A program made the position numbers and the translations under genes. Below the pieces are notes generated by a model, which was given only the letters and a program-made list of their open reading frames with translations, did no database searches and was not told where the DNA came from. A stretch of 64,000 nt of DNA from Mycoemilia scoparia (taxonomy: Eukaryota > Kickxellomycota > Kickxellomycetes > Kickxellales > Kickxellaceae): positions 1-64,000 of the forward strand of contig JANBPU010000031.1 of assembly GCA_027575805.1 (NCBI GenBank). The letters are read 5' to 3'. Of the stretch, positions 34,863 through 45,558 are shown piece after piece; the first letter of the stretch is position 1; each line of letters opens with the position of its first letter.

Positions 34863-36096
34863 ATCCCATATTATTACTACCACTACTACTATTATTATTA
34901 TTATTATTTTACCATTGTTAATGTACAAAAAATACCAATTCTATGTTCTCAGTGCTTTTGCTACAGCATTCTCTTTATACATTTGTTTTATTATTTTTTC
35001 TATTTCTTTCCTATTCTATCCTGTCTTGTCTTTGTGAGTGTAATATAACGTCTTACTACCTAATAAAAGCAACTACCAAATGGAATGCAGACATAGTGCC
35101 TAGAACAAACTCCCCTTAATGCCGAGCTGTCAAAATGGCCGATAATAATAAAGCATCTTGGATTTGGTGATATCAGCTGAGCATTGGCGGCGTGACCTGA
35201 TCTCAAAGAGTTTAAAAGGGGATGTGACGATCGGCAATTGGCCAATCAGTGCAGTTGAGCGAGGGATGGCGCTGGTTATAGTTGGATTGTTGCTTGGGAA
35301 TTCAGTTTTCATTTAAAGCGAAGAGATTTGAATTTTTGACGTTCATGAAAAATACAATTTTATACGTATTTAGCTGCTAAAAGTGTGCAAAATCATTTGA
35401 AACCGCCGATTGACTGACTGGAGCGTGCTAAGAAAGTCTACACATAAGGCTTGGTTCCAACAAAGCATCATGGCCAAGGCGCTTTCAAACCGTTCATTTT
35501 GACCAATAAATAATATTATTCAGGAAAAGAGCTAATTTTGGGTAAGCATCATTTCGATTTTTAATTATTTTTGATTTTCTTTAACCTCAATACTCCCCTT
35601 TAGGGACACCTCTCACATAAACAGATGGCTCTGCTTCTTGCTTTTCTATACCACCACTCCCACAAAGTGAGACGTCTAAACTTACAACCAAGCTAATCTT
35701 TTTGGCACTCATTTGGATTCTAAATTATTCTGTATTTTTCCTAAATACCATTCCAACGCACAACCTACACATTTCACTGGGCATAATAGGCTAATCAAGG
35801 CCATAAAAAGGTGTATATATACATACATATCTTTTCCCAAAGAGAAATACCAAAACTCTTCTTTAACATACCTTGTTTTTGGATAAATTTTGACCAAACC
35901 AAAAATACACCTTGTGTAGTGGCTTTGATTAGCATTTACTAAACGTCACTACACATTTGCCTTCATCTAGTTTTACGCTAGTACATAAATAGGACCTGTT
36001 CTACATACGTTTTGTTTTGCGAATTTTGTATGGGTAAATACTCCAGTCCATATACTTTATCTTCAAGACGGAAAATACTTTATACAACAGCAATCC
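34863..36096. other. intergenic region MPS1 / NOT2 with ATT-type microsatellite
   Basis: An ACT/ATT triplet tract lies just after the MPS1 stop codon (about 34872-34909). The remaining 1.2 kb hold only short frames and look like a 3' flank plus the NOT2 promoter or leader. Confidence 0.45.
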
Positions 36097-38691
36097 ATGA
36101 ATTCACAACAGTGGGGAACATCGAATCCACCAGCAGGTAAAGTGTCAATTGCCATTTCAAAATGAAGAATTTCAATTGAGTTATTTGAACGCTGCACATG
36201 TCTTTCAAAACCTTGTTGCCTGTTATTAAACCAGCTGGATATTGTTATATATATATATATGTGTTGAAATTCCTTCCACCACTTTGATGGTATTAAAGAC
36301 CACAATATAAGTTTATTATGATACTAATACTTTTTTATTTGTCAATTTTGATGTACCCAAATAGGTGGTGTCGGAGGTAACTAATTCTAGAGCTTTGAAT
36401 CCTTACTATTACTACTACACTGATCTTTTCAAGCAAATGCGAGAACATTTGGGAATTCTTGATGATCAAATGCTAGATAATAGTATTAGTAAACAATCAC
36501 CATAGAAAAGCCATAGATACTGATAATGCACCCATATCTTTAACAGGAAGCTACCCTTCATTAACCCAATCGCTTTTGGCAAGCACTAATGCCAACACAA
36601 GGGGATTTCCACAAGATGCCTACAGTTCTCAACAGCAGCAGCAGCAACACCTCCAATCCTTATTGCGGCAGCAACAGGCTAATGGCGGTCCATTAAATTC
36701 ATTTGATCCCAGCGAGTTTCCAGCCCTTGGTAGTACATCAGGTAAGCTCTATTGAATCTGTGGATACCGTGGAATCCCATCTAATATGCGAAGATGTCTT
36801 TATCTGCAAGGCTATATATATATACATTGACAGTCTTTATGATGGTGGTGAAAGTGATATTTAAATAATAATTCTGGCTTATTTGTAATGCACATAGAAA
36901 TTGGACAAAAGTCAAGTGCGACATTAATGGGAACACACCCACCAATAGGCACGGGCGGCGGGCATGATTCTCATGACCAGAATACCCAGCACCAAGTAGG
37001 CACAGAAAACATGATCAAAAGCCGAGTAGACTTGCAAGATAATGACATTTCTAAACAATTAGGTTAGTAGTAGGCAAAATTCTATACTGTCAACAGCTCT
37101 TGTATTTGAAGTGTTTTGTTGATTAAGTTTCTCGTTTCTTGATTGTTTACTATTCTAGGGAAACCCTTATCAGGTGTAAGCTGTTCTGAATTAATTATAC
37201 TCGCACCACAATAATAAATATACACGTTGCTAAGCGATCACGTTACATTTCCAGAATCTAACAATACTGGCTCATTTTTAATAGAACGCTAATGCTGGCA
37301 GTGGAGATATGACAGTACCAGCCCGGTTACGCGACGGCCAATCAACGCAGCAAGGTGTGACAGACACAAATAGAGAAAAGTACGGAATTTTGGGGCTTTT
37401 AACAGCGAATGAGTTTGTATTCCAGCCACGCAACTTTAAACTGCCATTAAATTCGAGCGAACCAATCTTCCCAACGCAAGGTCTACCATGGAGCGACCCA
37501 CAAGAGCTACGCGGAGTAGTGGAGCCAGAGTACATTTTACCGGACTGCTACAATGCGCAGAAGCCACCGCCTGCTGCGACAAAGGTATCGTTATTCCAGA
37601 CCGAGACTCTGTTTTATATCTTTTATACCAATCCATTAGATAAGCTGCAGTTACTGGCGGCAGAGGAGCTTCAGAAGCGGGGGTTAACATACCATAAGGA
37701 CCTTCAGCGATGGTTTGAGCGGGATCCAAAAACGCCGTTAGTGCGGAAAACAGACCAGGGAGTTCAAGGGTCATTCAACTTCTTTGATCCACAAGTGTGG
37801 AACTTTGTAAAAAAGGACAGCTATGTAATATTGTACTCTTCGGTGGAGAACCCAATATGGCTTCAAAATGATAGCAGCATAGGATCAGCAGGAGGTATGT
37901 ATCTAGCATCCGACTTTATTATCTTACAGATTGCTTTATATGTGGCTTTTTTACAGCGTATAAAAGCAAATTGAGAGGCATATTTATACTAATAACGTGT
38001 CATCATGGCTACAAACCTTTAAGGACGAGGATCGATAGGAGGAGATGCAGGAGGCGTAAGTAGCACCAGTGGGGCAGCAACGACCGCAACCCTTACGCCA
38101 TCTGGCTTACCGGCACAAATGAACAACGCAGGTATGCTGACAACCAACTTGTCAAGCGATGCGTTGAGCTCACTGGCCAACCCACAGCTCATGGGTCAGC
38201 AACAACAAGATGTACAAAATCTCAATTCTGCAGGGAGTTCGGCGTTCTTAGCGCAGGGATTGCAGCGAAATAGTATTGGGCAGGGCAGCGGTACAAATCT
38301 TAGCTCGCTGCTCCAGAACATATCGCCACATAACCTTCCACCACAGCATTTGCAGCAGCTCCAGCAGCAACAGCAGCACCACTTAAGGCAGTTGCAGCAG
38401 CAGCAGCAGCAACAACAACAACAACAAAACACTGGCGCAACCAACATTGCACCCTCGATGTTGCTGAACCCAAGGTCCCAACTACCGAACCACATGGGAA
38501 ATAACATGAATGGCAACAGAGGAATGCTCAACACCCAATACATGCTTGGAGGAAACAGCATTGGAGCAGGATCGGGCCTTATGACATCACCACCAAATGT
38601 CGGAAGCAGTCTCGCCACCAGTCTGCGAGCCACAGCAACCCAGTCGGTCAATGCCCTGGCAGAAGATGTAGCAGCCACAACCCTCCATTAA
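36097..38691 (+). CDS. NOT2: CCR4-NOT complex subunit Not2, with Q-rich C-terminal tail
   Basis: The N-terminal exons are short: MNSQQWGTSNPPAG, then QMREHLGILDDQMLDN, then SYPSLTQSLLAS followed by a Gln tract and FDPSEFPALGSTS. The last motif matches the Not2 short linear motif upstream of the NOT box. The conserved core is in the exon around 37300-37893: EKYGILGLLTANEFVFQPRN, LPWSDPQELRGV, EPEYILPDCY, ETLFYIFYTNPLDKLQLLAA and the C-terminal NOT-box segment SFNFFDPQVWNFVKKDSYVI. Not2 binds Not1 and Not3/5 and links mRNA deadenylation to transcription control. After the NOT box, where the family normally ends, an in-frame exon (from about 38025) adds some 220 residues rich in Gln, Asn, Ser and Gly, including a CAG/CAA-coded polyQ run near 38393-38427. 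Confidence 0.88.
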
Positions 38692-40307
38692 ACGGATTCA
38701 CTACATGATACGTGTGCGCACTATACCTGTGGAATGATATATATGTATAAATCTAGCCGGATGCTGGTAATATCAGTTGTCTTTCAAGGCTGTTACTGGG
38801 CTAGACAAGCACACAGAAATATGTCTATATATTTCTCTTATTAGTTGGTTCATTTAAATCCTATCGACAATTATTCCTATGATAGCTTTCTTTTGTTTTA
38901 TCTCCTTTCTACCTTATCAAAAATAACACCCCCTTTTACCACAGTCATGCCAGGTTATTTGTTCTAGCCTTTTGATCCTCATCGCTTCAGTCCCAAGTCG
39001 CAAGAGCATGTTGGAATGTCTACTATGAAAAGGCCTACATACTCTCCCTTAAATAGTGTACTTTTTTCGATCAGCAAATGGCTTGGCGTAACAGAAATTC
39101 AGCTTTTAGATGGGAAGGCTTTTATGTGGGAAGCATATTGCCAGTATTGATTGTTGTAAGCTGGTATCATATAACTCCGTATATAGACAGGTCAAATTGT
39201 GATTTACAAGCAGCCACAGTCCAGTTTACTACGACTAGATGTGCAGAAAGTGTGAGCTTGCAAGCAGAAATTTCTGGCAAAGTCAGATCAAGACAAAAAT
39301 GCCACTAGTATAAAGCTTAGAAACTTGGGAATAGCAAAAAGATTCCGGAGTCAAAGTGCAATTGGCTGGCCTTAGCTGCCAAAGATCCGGTGAGTGGGCA
39401 GAAATACAATAAAAATAGAGTCTATTCTATTATTTCTAATGGTAATTAATAATTATCAGACTATCAAAAGTGTGTGGATAAACTGGTCATGGAGCTGTGT
39501 TTAGGGCAGCAAATCAACAGGCAGCGCGTACCAACCATTGTGCAATTGAATACCTGGGGCCAAAACCATTAACAGAGGCTACCAAAAAAACAGAGAAACA
39601 AAGAGTGGAGCGAATGAGTAGCCATTTTTGAAGGGCTACTTATTTTTACTAGTAGGCCAGTTTCAGCTTGCATATTGGTCAGTCTACATTACCATTGATA
39701 ATATTAATTTAGCCTTTCAAAAATAACTACCCAATGGAGCAAGAATGGAAGGAAGAAGGAACGATGGATTGTAAAGATTTCAGAAGAATAAGCAGGCGGA
39801 CAAAGCGCGAACCACAAAGAGCCAGCAAAAGGATATGGTAAACGCGCGCATACGTTGATGGCCCACTTTAAAAACAGGCTTTGAGTCAGACTAGCATCGC
39901 ATTGTAGAGCCATGAGGAAAGAATTCCATGATTATTTTGTATGCACACTACCATTGAGCAGTGGTGGTGTAGCTGAAGCAGAGAAAAGCAACGCATATCC
40001 AATTTAGGTAAGCTGTAGGCACAAAGCGAAAACACTTTTCTACCAGTACATCCCTCTCCCACCCCTTGTTTTTCCCTTCCTCCACCACCAAGTTTGTTAG
40101 TTACGCTCTCTCCTTCTCTTTGTTTTAAATTATTGTCTTGGTTTTATCTTTGTACTTGTTTCTCCTTTAAATTTGTGTACTTTTTATTTCTCCAACTATA
40201 ATTTCCACACCTAGCTCCGTAATTCTTGGTGACCACAGGGTCATTTATAATCCTCACAACCGGCCACATTTGCATCCACAAAACAATACCACTAGTAGAA
40301 GGAACAA
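38692..40307. other. intergenic region NOT2 / ERF4 with a MITE
   Basis: These 1.6 kb contain MITE copy d and a C/T-rich leader (about 40040-40140) before ERF4. A 76-codon frame at 39078-39308 has a hydrophobic stretch but no further support. Confidence 0.45.
39617..39731. mobile_element. MITE copy d (diverged interior)
   Basis: The termini GAGTAGCCATTTTTGAAGGG and CCTTTCAAAAATAACTACCC form an imperfect inverted repeat. Flanks read GAAT and CAAT (one mismatch). The interior has lost most of the family core, so orientation is uncertain. Confidence 0.7.
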
Positions 40308-41723
40308 ATGCCAACACGACAAAATTCAAGCCATAATAATAAATACCCTCCGCCACTTCCCTTACCTCCGCAAAATACAATTCTTTCTACAAAGAATAAC
40401 AATAGAAACCAAGGAAACTATTATCATCAACGGCAACAACAACAACAACAGCAGCAGCAGCCTACGGGCAAAAGCCTAAATTCAGGAACAATAGATTTAA
40501 CAACAACAACAGGTTCTAATGTTAGTATGCCCTCAACTACTTCCACAACCGATGCTACTTATAACTTGAAACATGCTGACCATGACGACCGTCACTACCA
40601 TCAACAAAACAAAAAACATTATGGTGATCGAATAGCGGTATCTGCAGAAAACAATAATACCATCAATGATAATCGGATGAAGCCTGCATCAACTTCATTA
40701 GCCATAAATTCCGATTCGATATTGTATCATTCGAATGGTAGAATCAACTCTGACAAAAATAATGGCTTTTCTGGAGAGAGAAATATTGATTCTAGCAAAA
40801 ATACCAATCCGAGAGATAATTCTATTGTACCAATTCCATCGTCATCTCCTCGTTCACAAACACAGCGGCGAGATCTAGAACAAGGACCAGATGATGATGA
40901 TGATGATGATGGTGAAAACGATGATGTTGCGCTTGCAGTTATTGCAGGTGGTGAAAACAGAGATCATCAACAACAGCAGCGGAGGAACATGGCGACAAAA
41001 AGAGAAGAATTGGTATTACAAAATAAGCAATACACTCTGTTGAATGCCAATATAAATATGCCAAACAATACGCTTGACTACGGACTAAGCAAGAGAATAA
41101 GAGTCGAAAGGGACTATTCCAAAGGAAATGCATGCCAATATTCGTTAGAGTTCCCTCCATTATTATCAGGAAAGGTAAGAAAATACTGTTAACAAAAACG
41201 CATCTTGGCAATAATCACATGCCCATCTTTATTTATTCATTCGGCCTATTATTTATCCGTGTTCTAGATTGACGAAGAGTTATTCAAAGTAACAATTCAA
41301 AAGATCAATTCCTTATTTGCAGAAGCCGAGGGCGCAATTATGATCAATATAATGGAAGGCATATTGGCTTGCGCAACATTCTACCTTTCCCAGCTATTCC
41401 TAAAACCCCACTACCAGAGAAAATTAGACATGGTCGAACAGTATATCAAGAAATCCAACGACGAGTTTTTTATTCCCTGTGGTTATTATATTATGAATCC
41501 GCGGCGAACTGCTTATCTGTTTATTGAGATTATTCCGATTGCTGATCTTCTTAACAAATCAAAAGAATCAGCTACATCGCCGCTCAGCCACCATGACCAT
41601 CACATTCCTGTAATTAATCCTCCATTACCAGCTGCAACAGCAACAACTAATAGCAATTATAATAATAACATCATTACTTCACCAATTCGTCATTACCATC
41701 CACCACACAGCAACCAAAGATAA
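40308..41723 (+). CDS. ERF4: Erf4/Golgin-7-type palmitoyltransferase subunit
   Basis: Two exons (40308-41174 and 41268-41723) join in frame to 440 residues. The N-terminal 245 or so are disordered, with polyQ (from CAACAACAG-type codons), Asn/Ser/Thr-rich stretches and an Asp run (GPDDDDDDDGENDD). The conserved Erf4/GOLGA7 domain begins at RVERDYSKGNACQYSLEFPP. It continues LLSGK-IDEELFKVTIQKIN, SLFAEAEGA, GILACATFYLSQLFLKPHYQ and FIPCGYYIMNPRRTAYLFIE. Erf4 partners the DHHC enzyme Erf2 to palmitoylate Ras at the ER/Golgi. The domain pattern (DYS.G..C.F....P..L.GKI, then CTY, then the final IEI segment) is clear. The long acidic/polyQ leader is unusual compared with the compact animal homologue. 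It could instead be a related Erf4-domain protein. Confidence 0.85.
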
Positions 41724-42257
41724 TACTTAATAGCAACAGTACTATATTTATATACAATATACTAATATCACGAAATCTCTTTAGTGGCCTTTTGTGTTGA
41801 TAAAAGTGGAAAGTATACAACGAATTGTATCATCGCTACTCTAGTAATCGACCATGACTTTGTTTTTAATGATTGTGACAGAACATCACATACAGAACCA
41901 CAGAGTTGAATCCGAATATATATATATATATGGTCTTGAACTTTTCAGGCATTTTATCTGAAGCTATTTTTATCTATAGGCACTTGACTATTTCTTTCTC
42001 CAATGCATATAAACCCTTTCTTTCTTTCTTTCATTAATAAGCTAACCCTATATTATTTATCAAAGTTTAACCTTAATATTTAAAATGTTGGCCAATTAGG
42101 AAACGTTTATGACCATACCCATAAATATTCCAATTAAAGCCTAAAATACAAAAAACTCTTTCTTTTGTCTGGAATGTTTAGAAATCACTAATCCACCACG
42201 CACCTTCATAGATACACATATCAACCAACATGCATATAGTAGAATTATTATCATAAA
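41724..42257. other. intergenic region ERF4 / NKAPD1-like gene
   Basis: This AT-rich stretch contains a short (TA)n run near 41920 and CTTT repeats near 42018. No gene is seen. Confidence 0.45.
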
Positions 42258-43448
42258 ATGAAAGATAAAAAGGACCCGTCGGATGTACACAAACTAACAC
42301 ATCAACAACAACAACAGCGACCGTCGATCCTAAACGCCGTAGTCAACCAACTGACCAGAGCTTCTATGGGTCTAACCAACAATTCCAATAACCCAAACCA
42401 TGTAAAGGACCAGGATCTAGACAAGCATGTGGCAGATATAATAGCCAGAGAAGCCAAACAGACACGAGAAAAATACAACCGAATGGGAGTTGGAGCGTAT
42501 ATGCAAAAGCCAAAGAGGTAAGAATCACCACCACCACCGCCATCATCAACATTTTATTTTAAGAGGTAACAAGAACCCCACTTCAAAATTAACCCTGTTG
42601 TTAAATACATATGAATATTTGTATTTTTTTTAATTAGCAAGAAGATACGAACAAACAAAGTGTTTCTGGATAACATATTGAATGAAGTCAAATCGCATAA
42701 CACCAGAATACTTGAATCGCAAGACAAAAAATCGAGCAGCAAAGGGGGAAAATATTCGGACCAAGGTGAAAGTCAGGAAATGAAAGAGAAATCAGAATCT
42801 TGTGGATTTTCCAATCGAGTAAATAGATCAGAAGAGGATGATGATGATGATGATGATGATGATAATGTCAAGAATAGAACAACAAGGAGATATGATAAAG
42901 TAAAAGAAACAAATGCCCATGATTCTAAAAATAGCAGAATCTCAGACTATAGCGACCATAATGATCATGGCTACTCGAAGAAAAGCAATCCAAAAGAATC
43001 AGGACCCAAACTAATTTTTAAGGGCAGAGGCGACCATTATTCTGGGTCAAGATCGCATATGGACAAATACTTTGACCCCAACTATGATCCAAGAGCTGAT
43101 ATGGAAGAATTCTTGTCATACTCCAACAACACTAAAAGGATTAATAGTAGTGGTAGTGGTAGTAGTAGTGTCGGCGGTAGTTGCTATAAAATGCTTGGAA
43201 ATGATTTTATGGATCAGTTTTGCGAAACTATTTCTACAAAGAAAAAGGCTTCCTCTACATCCAAATCGCACAAAAAGTCAAAGAAAAAGAAGAAACGAAA
43301 AGAAAAGCATTCAGAAAAAAAGGACGATGGAAGTGTTGGTAGTGACAGTGATAACGATGGCGAAAAAAAGGAACTAGATCTCCAGGTCATCGTTGAAAGG
43401 AAAAGAAGAAAGCTTCATAGTCAAACCAAAAGAAACAAAAAGAATTAG
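42258..43448 (+). CDS. Lys/Asp-rich nuclear-type protein with 'VFLxNIL..SHN' motif
   Basis: Two exons (42258-42517 and 42638-43448) join in frame to 356 residues. An N-terminal helix-rich segment (HVADIIAREAKQTREKYNRM, then GVGAYMQKP) leads into KSKKIRTNKVFLDNILNEVK and SHNTRILE. That 'tNk.FL.Ni...v.SHN' block resembles a motif shared by a poorly characterised family (NKAPD1-like in animals and fungal relatives). The remainder is low complexity: an Asp run coded by GAT repeats, Ser/Gly runs, and a strongly basic region (SKKKKKRKEKHSEKKDDG) that looks like a nuclear or nucleolar localisation signal. Function is unknown. A role in nuclear RNA processing is a guess from composition. Similarity to NKAPD1 is a pattern-level impression only. 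Confidence 0.6.
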
Positions 43449-43492
43449 AATAGACAAACAATTTGATAGCTTATAATTTTATTTTTGTTATT

Positions 43493-43610
43493 GGGTAATT
43501 ATGCTTGAAGGGTAGCTTTTGGTGGTCTGTGGTTATAAAGGAAATCATAGCTAAACGTGTATGACTGCCATCTGTTATTAATTGATCAACCTTCAAATAT
43601 ATAATTGCCC
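43493..43610 (-). mobile_element. MITE copy e
   Basis: Termini are GGGTAATTATGCTTGAAGGG and ACCTTCAAATATATAATTGCCC. The 4-bp direct repeats TATT flank it (43489-43492 and 43611-43614). The interior is reverse-oriented (TTTTGGTGG, then AAATCATAGC). It starts about 45 bp after the upstream stop codon. Confidence 0.85.
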
Positions 43611-43668
43611 TATTGCTGTCATAAAAGATGTACTGGGTTTTTAAAATATACTTGTGTGTTTAGCAAAT

Positions 43669-43794
43669 GGATTATAATTGTCAAAGCGTACCTTTTGATG
43701 GCCAACTATCATAGAGGCACTTGCTGCCAAATGGGTGACTACAATTTACTAGAAAATGGTAGTCACTGCCCTTCACAAATAGCCATACATATTC
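43669..43794 (-). mobile_element. MITE copy f (degenerate)
   Basis: The interior clearly follows the family in reverse orientation (GTACCTTTTGATGGCCAAC, ATAGAGGCA, GCCAAATGGGTG, then CACTGCCCTTCACAAAT). Both termini are decayed and no target duplication can be read, so this is an old copy. Confidence 0.65.
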
Positions 43795-44233
43795 AACATT
43801 CATTGGTTTATATGGGCTTGTGTACCCAGTGACCAAGCAATTTATAGGCCCAATAGTGGCAAATTGCTGCATTGCATGATAACTCTCTATTCTTCTTTCT
43901 TCCTTCTTGGCTTGAAATGTGTTTTTGTGGTCGCGTGCTCTCAGACTTTTTCTATTGTCATGGAGGATGGTGCATTTGAATGAACCCTTTGTATTATATG
44001 TCTGTACGCTTGTACATATATTCGCCGCAACATGATATCACGACCACCGCCGTTGTTTTATTTGATTGTTTTATTAGAGTCATCTTTAAATGCCATGTTT
44101 ATAAAGCAATTGTAAAAGCGAGAAATGGATGGATCATCAGCCATCAATATCCATAAAAGGCAAAATAAAGTTACAAGACTGTTTTTAGGAAATGTTAACA
44201 ACAATGTTTGCAGCAGTGGTTTTTTTTGGATAT

Positions 44234-44318
44234 GGGCGATTATTTTTGAAGGGCTATATAGTCATCCATTTGGCTGGGATTGCCCCTATAATCATTCACC
44301 CTTCAAAAATTATGATCC
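44234..44318 (+). mobile_element. MITE copy g (internally shortened)
   Basis: Termini are GGGCGATTATTTTTGAAGGG and ACCCTTCAAAAATTATGATCC, flanked by ATAT on both sides. The core CATTTGGCTGGGATTGCCCC is present, but the element is only 85 bp, lacking part of the left interior. Confidence 0.9.
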
Positions 44319-44602
44319 ATATGATAAGATGTGGATAATCGAATTCCTTCGAATCAAAATGAAGCAACAAAAGATTATTGCGAACCGATGTATTCCATTA
44401 TTATAAGCATTCAAGTGGGGCCGTAGTTGGACCGTGCACTTCAAGTTGAGGGCAAAGACGGATATATAATCAAATATTTTACCACGCCACCACCGTCATA
44501 ATGAATAGAACCACATTATTATTATTATGGTGTCAGTGTGTCCTGTGTGTATGGAACAACATTCGCATTCGCATACACCACAGCAAACACGCACTTTCAT
44601 AT

Positions 44603-44700
44603 GGGAGAATATTTCGAAGGGTGGATGTCTGATAATCAACTGCGATTGCCCCTATAATCATTGGCGGTCTCCAAAAGGTACCCTTCAAAAATCACGATCC
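44603..44700 (+). mobile_element. MITE copy h
   Basis: Termini are GGGAGAATATTTCGAAGGGT and ACCCTTCAAAAATCACGATCC, flanked by ATAT on both sides. The core GCGATTGCCCCTATAATCAT is followed by CCAAAAGGTACCC. Confidence 0.88.
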
Positions 44701-45461
44701 ATATTGGTGAATAGGGTCATAAAAGCAATCACATTTGCTGATGGAGTTGCGTTTCAAGGCATATGGGAGTCTCCCTCCCTCCCTCTTTCTTTCTTTATTT
44801 TGCTTGCACAATCAAAGAAACCTTAAGTAGATCGTGCCTCAAAATGTGTGTGCGTGCGTTTGTGCGCAAGATAACAAGACATCTATTCTATTATTCTTGG
44901 AGTTGCTAATGCTGTTCATGTAAAGGACAAGGGGAGAGATTTGTGCAATACCGATGACTTTGCCGACTTTGCTGTCTAGCTTGTGCATGGAACTTAAAAG
45001 TGATATGCAGCCTTTATTAGATCGTGACAAATATAGTAGTTCTGACTGAATATCCTGTACGCAACAATGGCAGCGATGCTGATAGAAATTGGCTAATGGT
45101 TGTGTCAAAATGTGCCTGTATCAGTGCAAGAATCAAGGGAAAATCGGCACAAACCAAAATGACGCAGACGATAAAGCCACACTGACCCACCAGCCGCTTT
45201 TTTCTCTCTCTAGCAAATAATAAACGTGGTTGTGACTTGGTTTCTCTTTTGCTGGTTTGTTAGAAAAGATAATGCCATATGGGTGATGACTTTTCATTGC
45301 AAGTCCCTTAGCCAAAGCGCTGAGTGGTTTGTGCCCCTAACCTCCTCCTCCTCTCTCCACCTAACCACATTTCCCTTTTTTCCAGATATGAATTTGCCTT
45401 GTTATATCATTGGGTTTTTGCTGATATACTTGATTTGTAGGTGTTAAAAACCTACCCATAT

Positions 45462-45558
45462 GAGAGATTATTTCTGAAGGGTTAGTCACCCATTTGCCTG
45501 TGATAGCCCCTATAATCTTTGACCCTCAAAAGGAGGCACTCTTCAAAAGTTATTACCC
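45462..45558 (+). mobile_element. MITE copy i
   Basis: Termini are GAGAGATTATTTCTGAAGGG and ACTCTTCAAAAGTTATTACCC, flanked by ATAT (CATATG on both sides). The core reads CCATTTGCCTGTGATAGCCC, then CTATAATCTTTGACC. Confidence 0.88.

Noticed and set aside
38196..38678. Antisense Cys-rich 160-codon frame opposite NOT2
   Set aside because: The run of cysteines is the complement of the CAG/CAA polyQ tract, and the sense strand encodes the Not2 tail in phase with the preceding exon.
39078..39308. 76-codon frame with a hydrophobic stretch (FYVGSILPVLIVVSW)
   Set aside because: There is only one weak membrane segment, followed by unremarkable sequence, and a donor-like GTAAGC falls in the middle. 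No family or context supports it as a gene.
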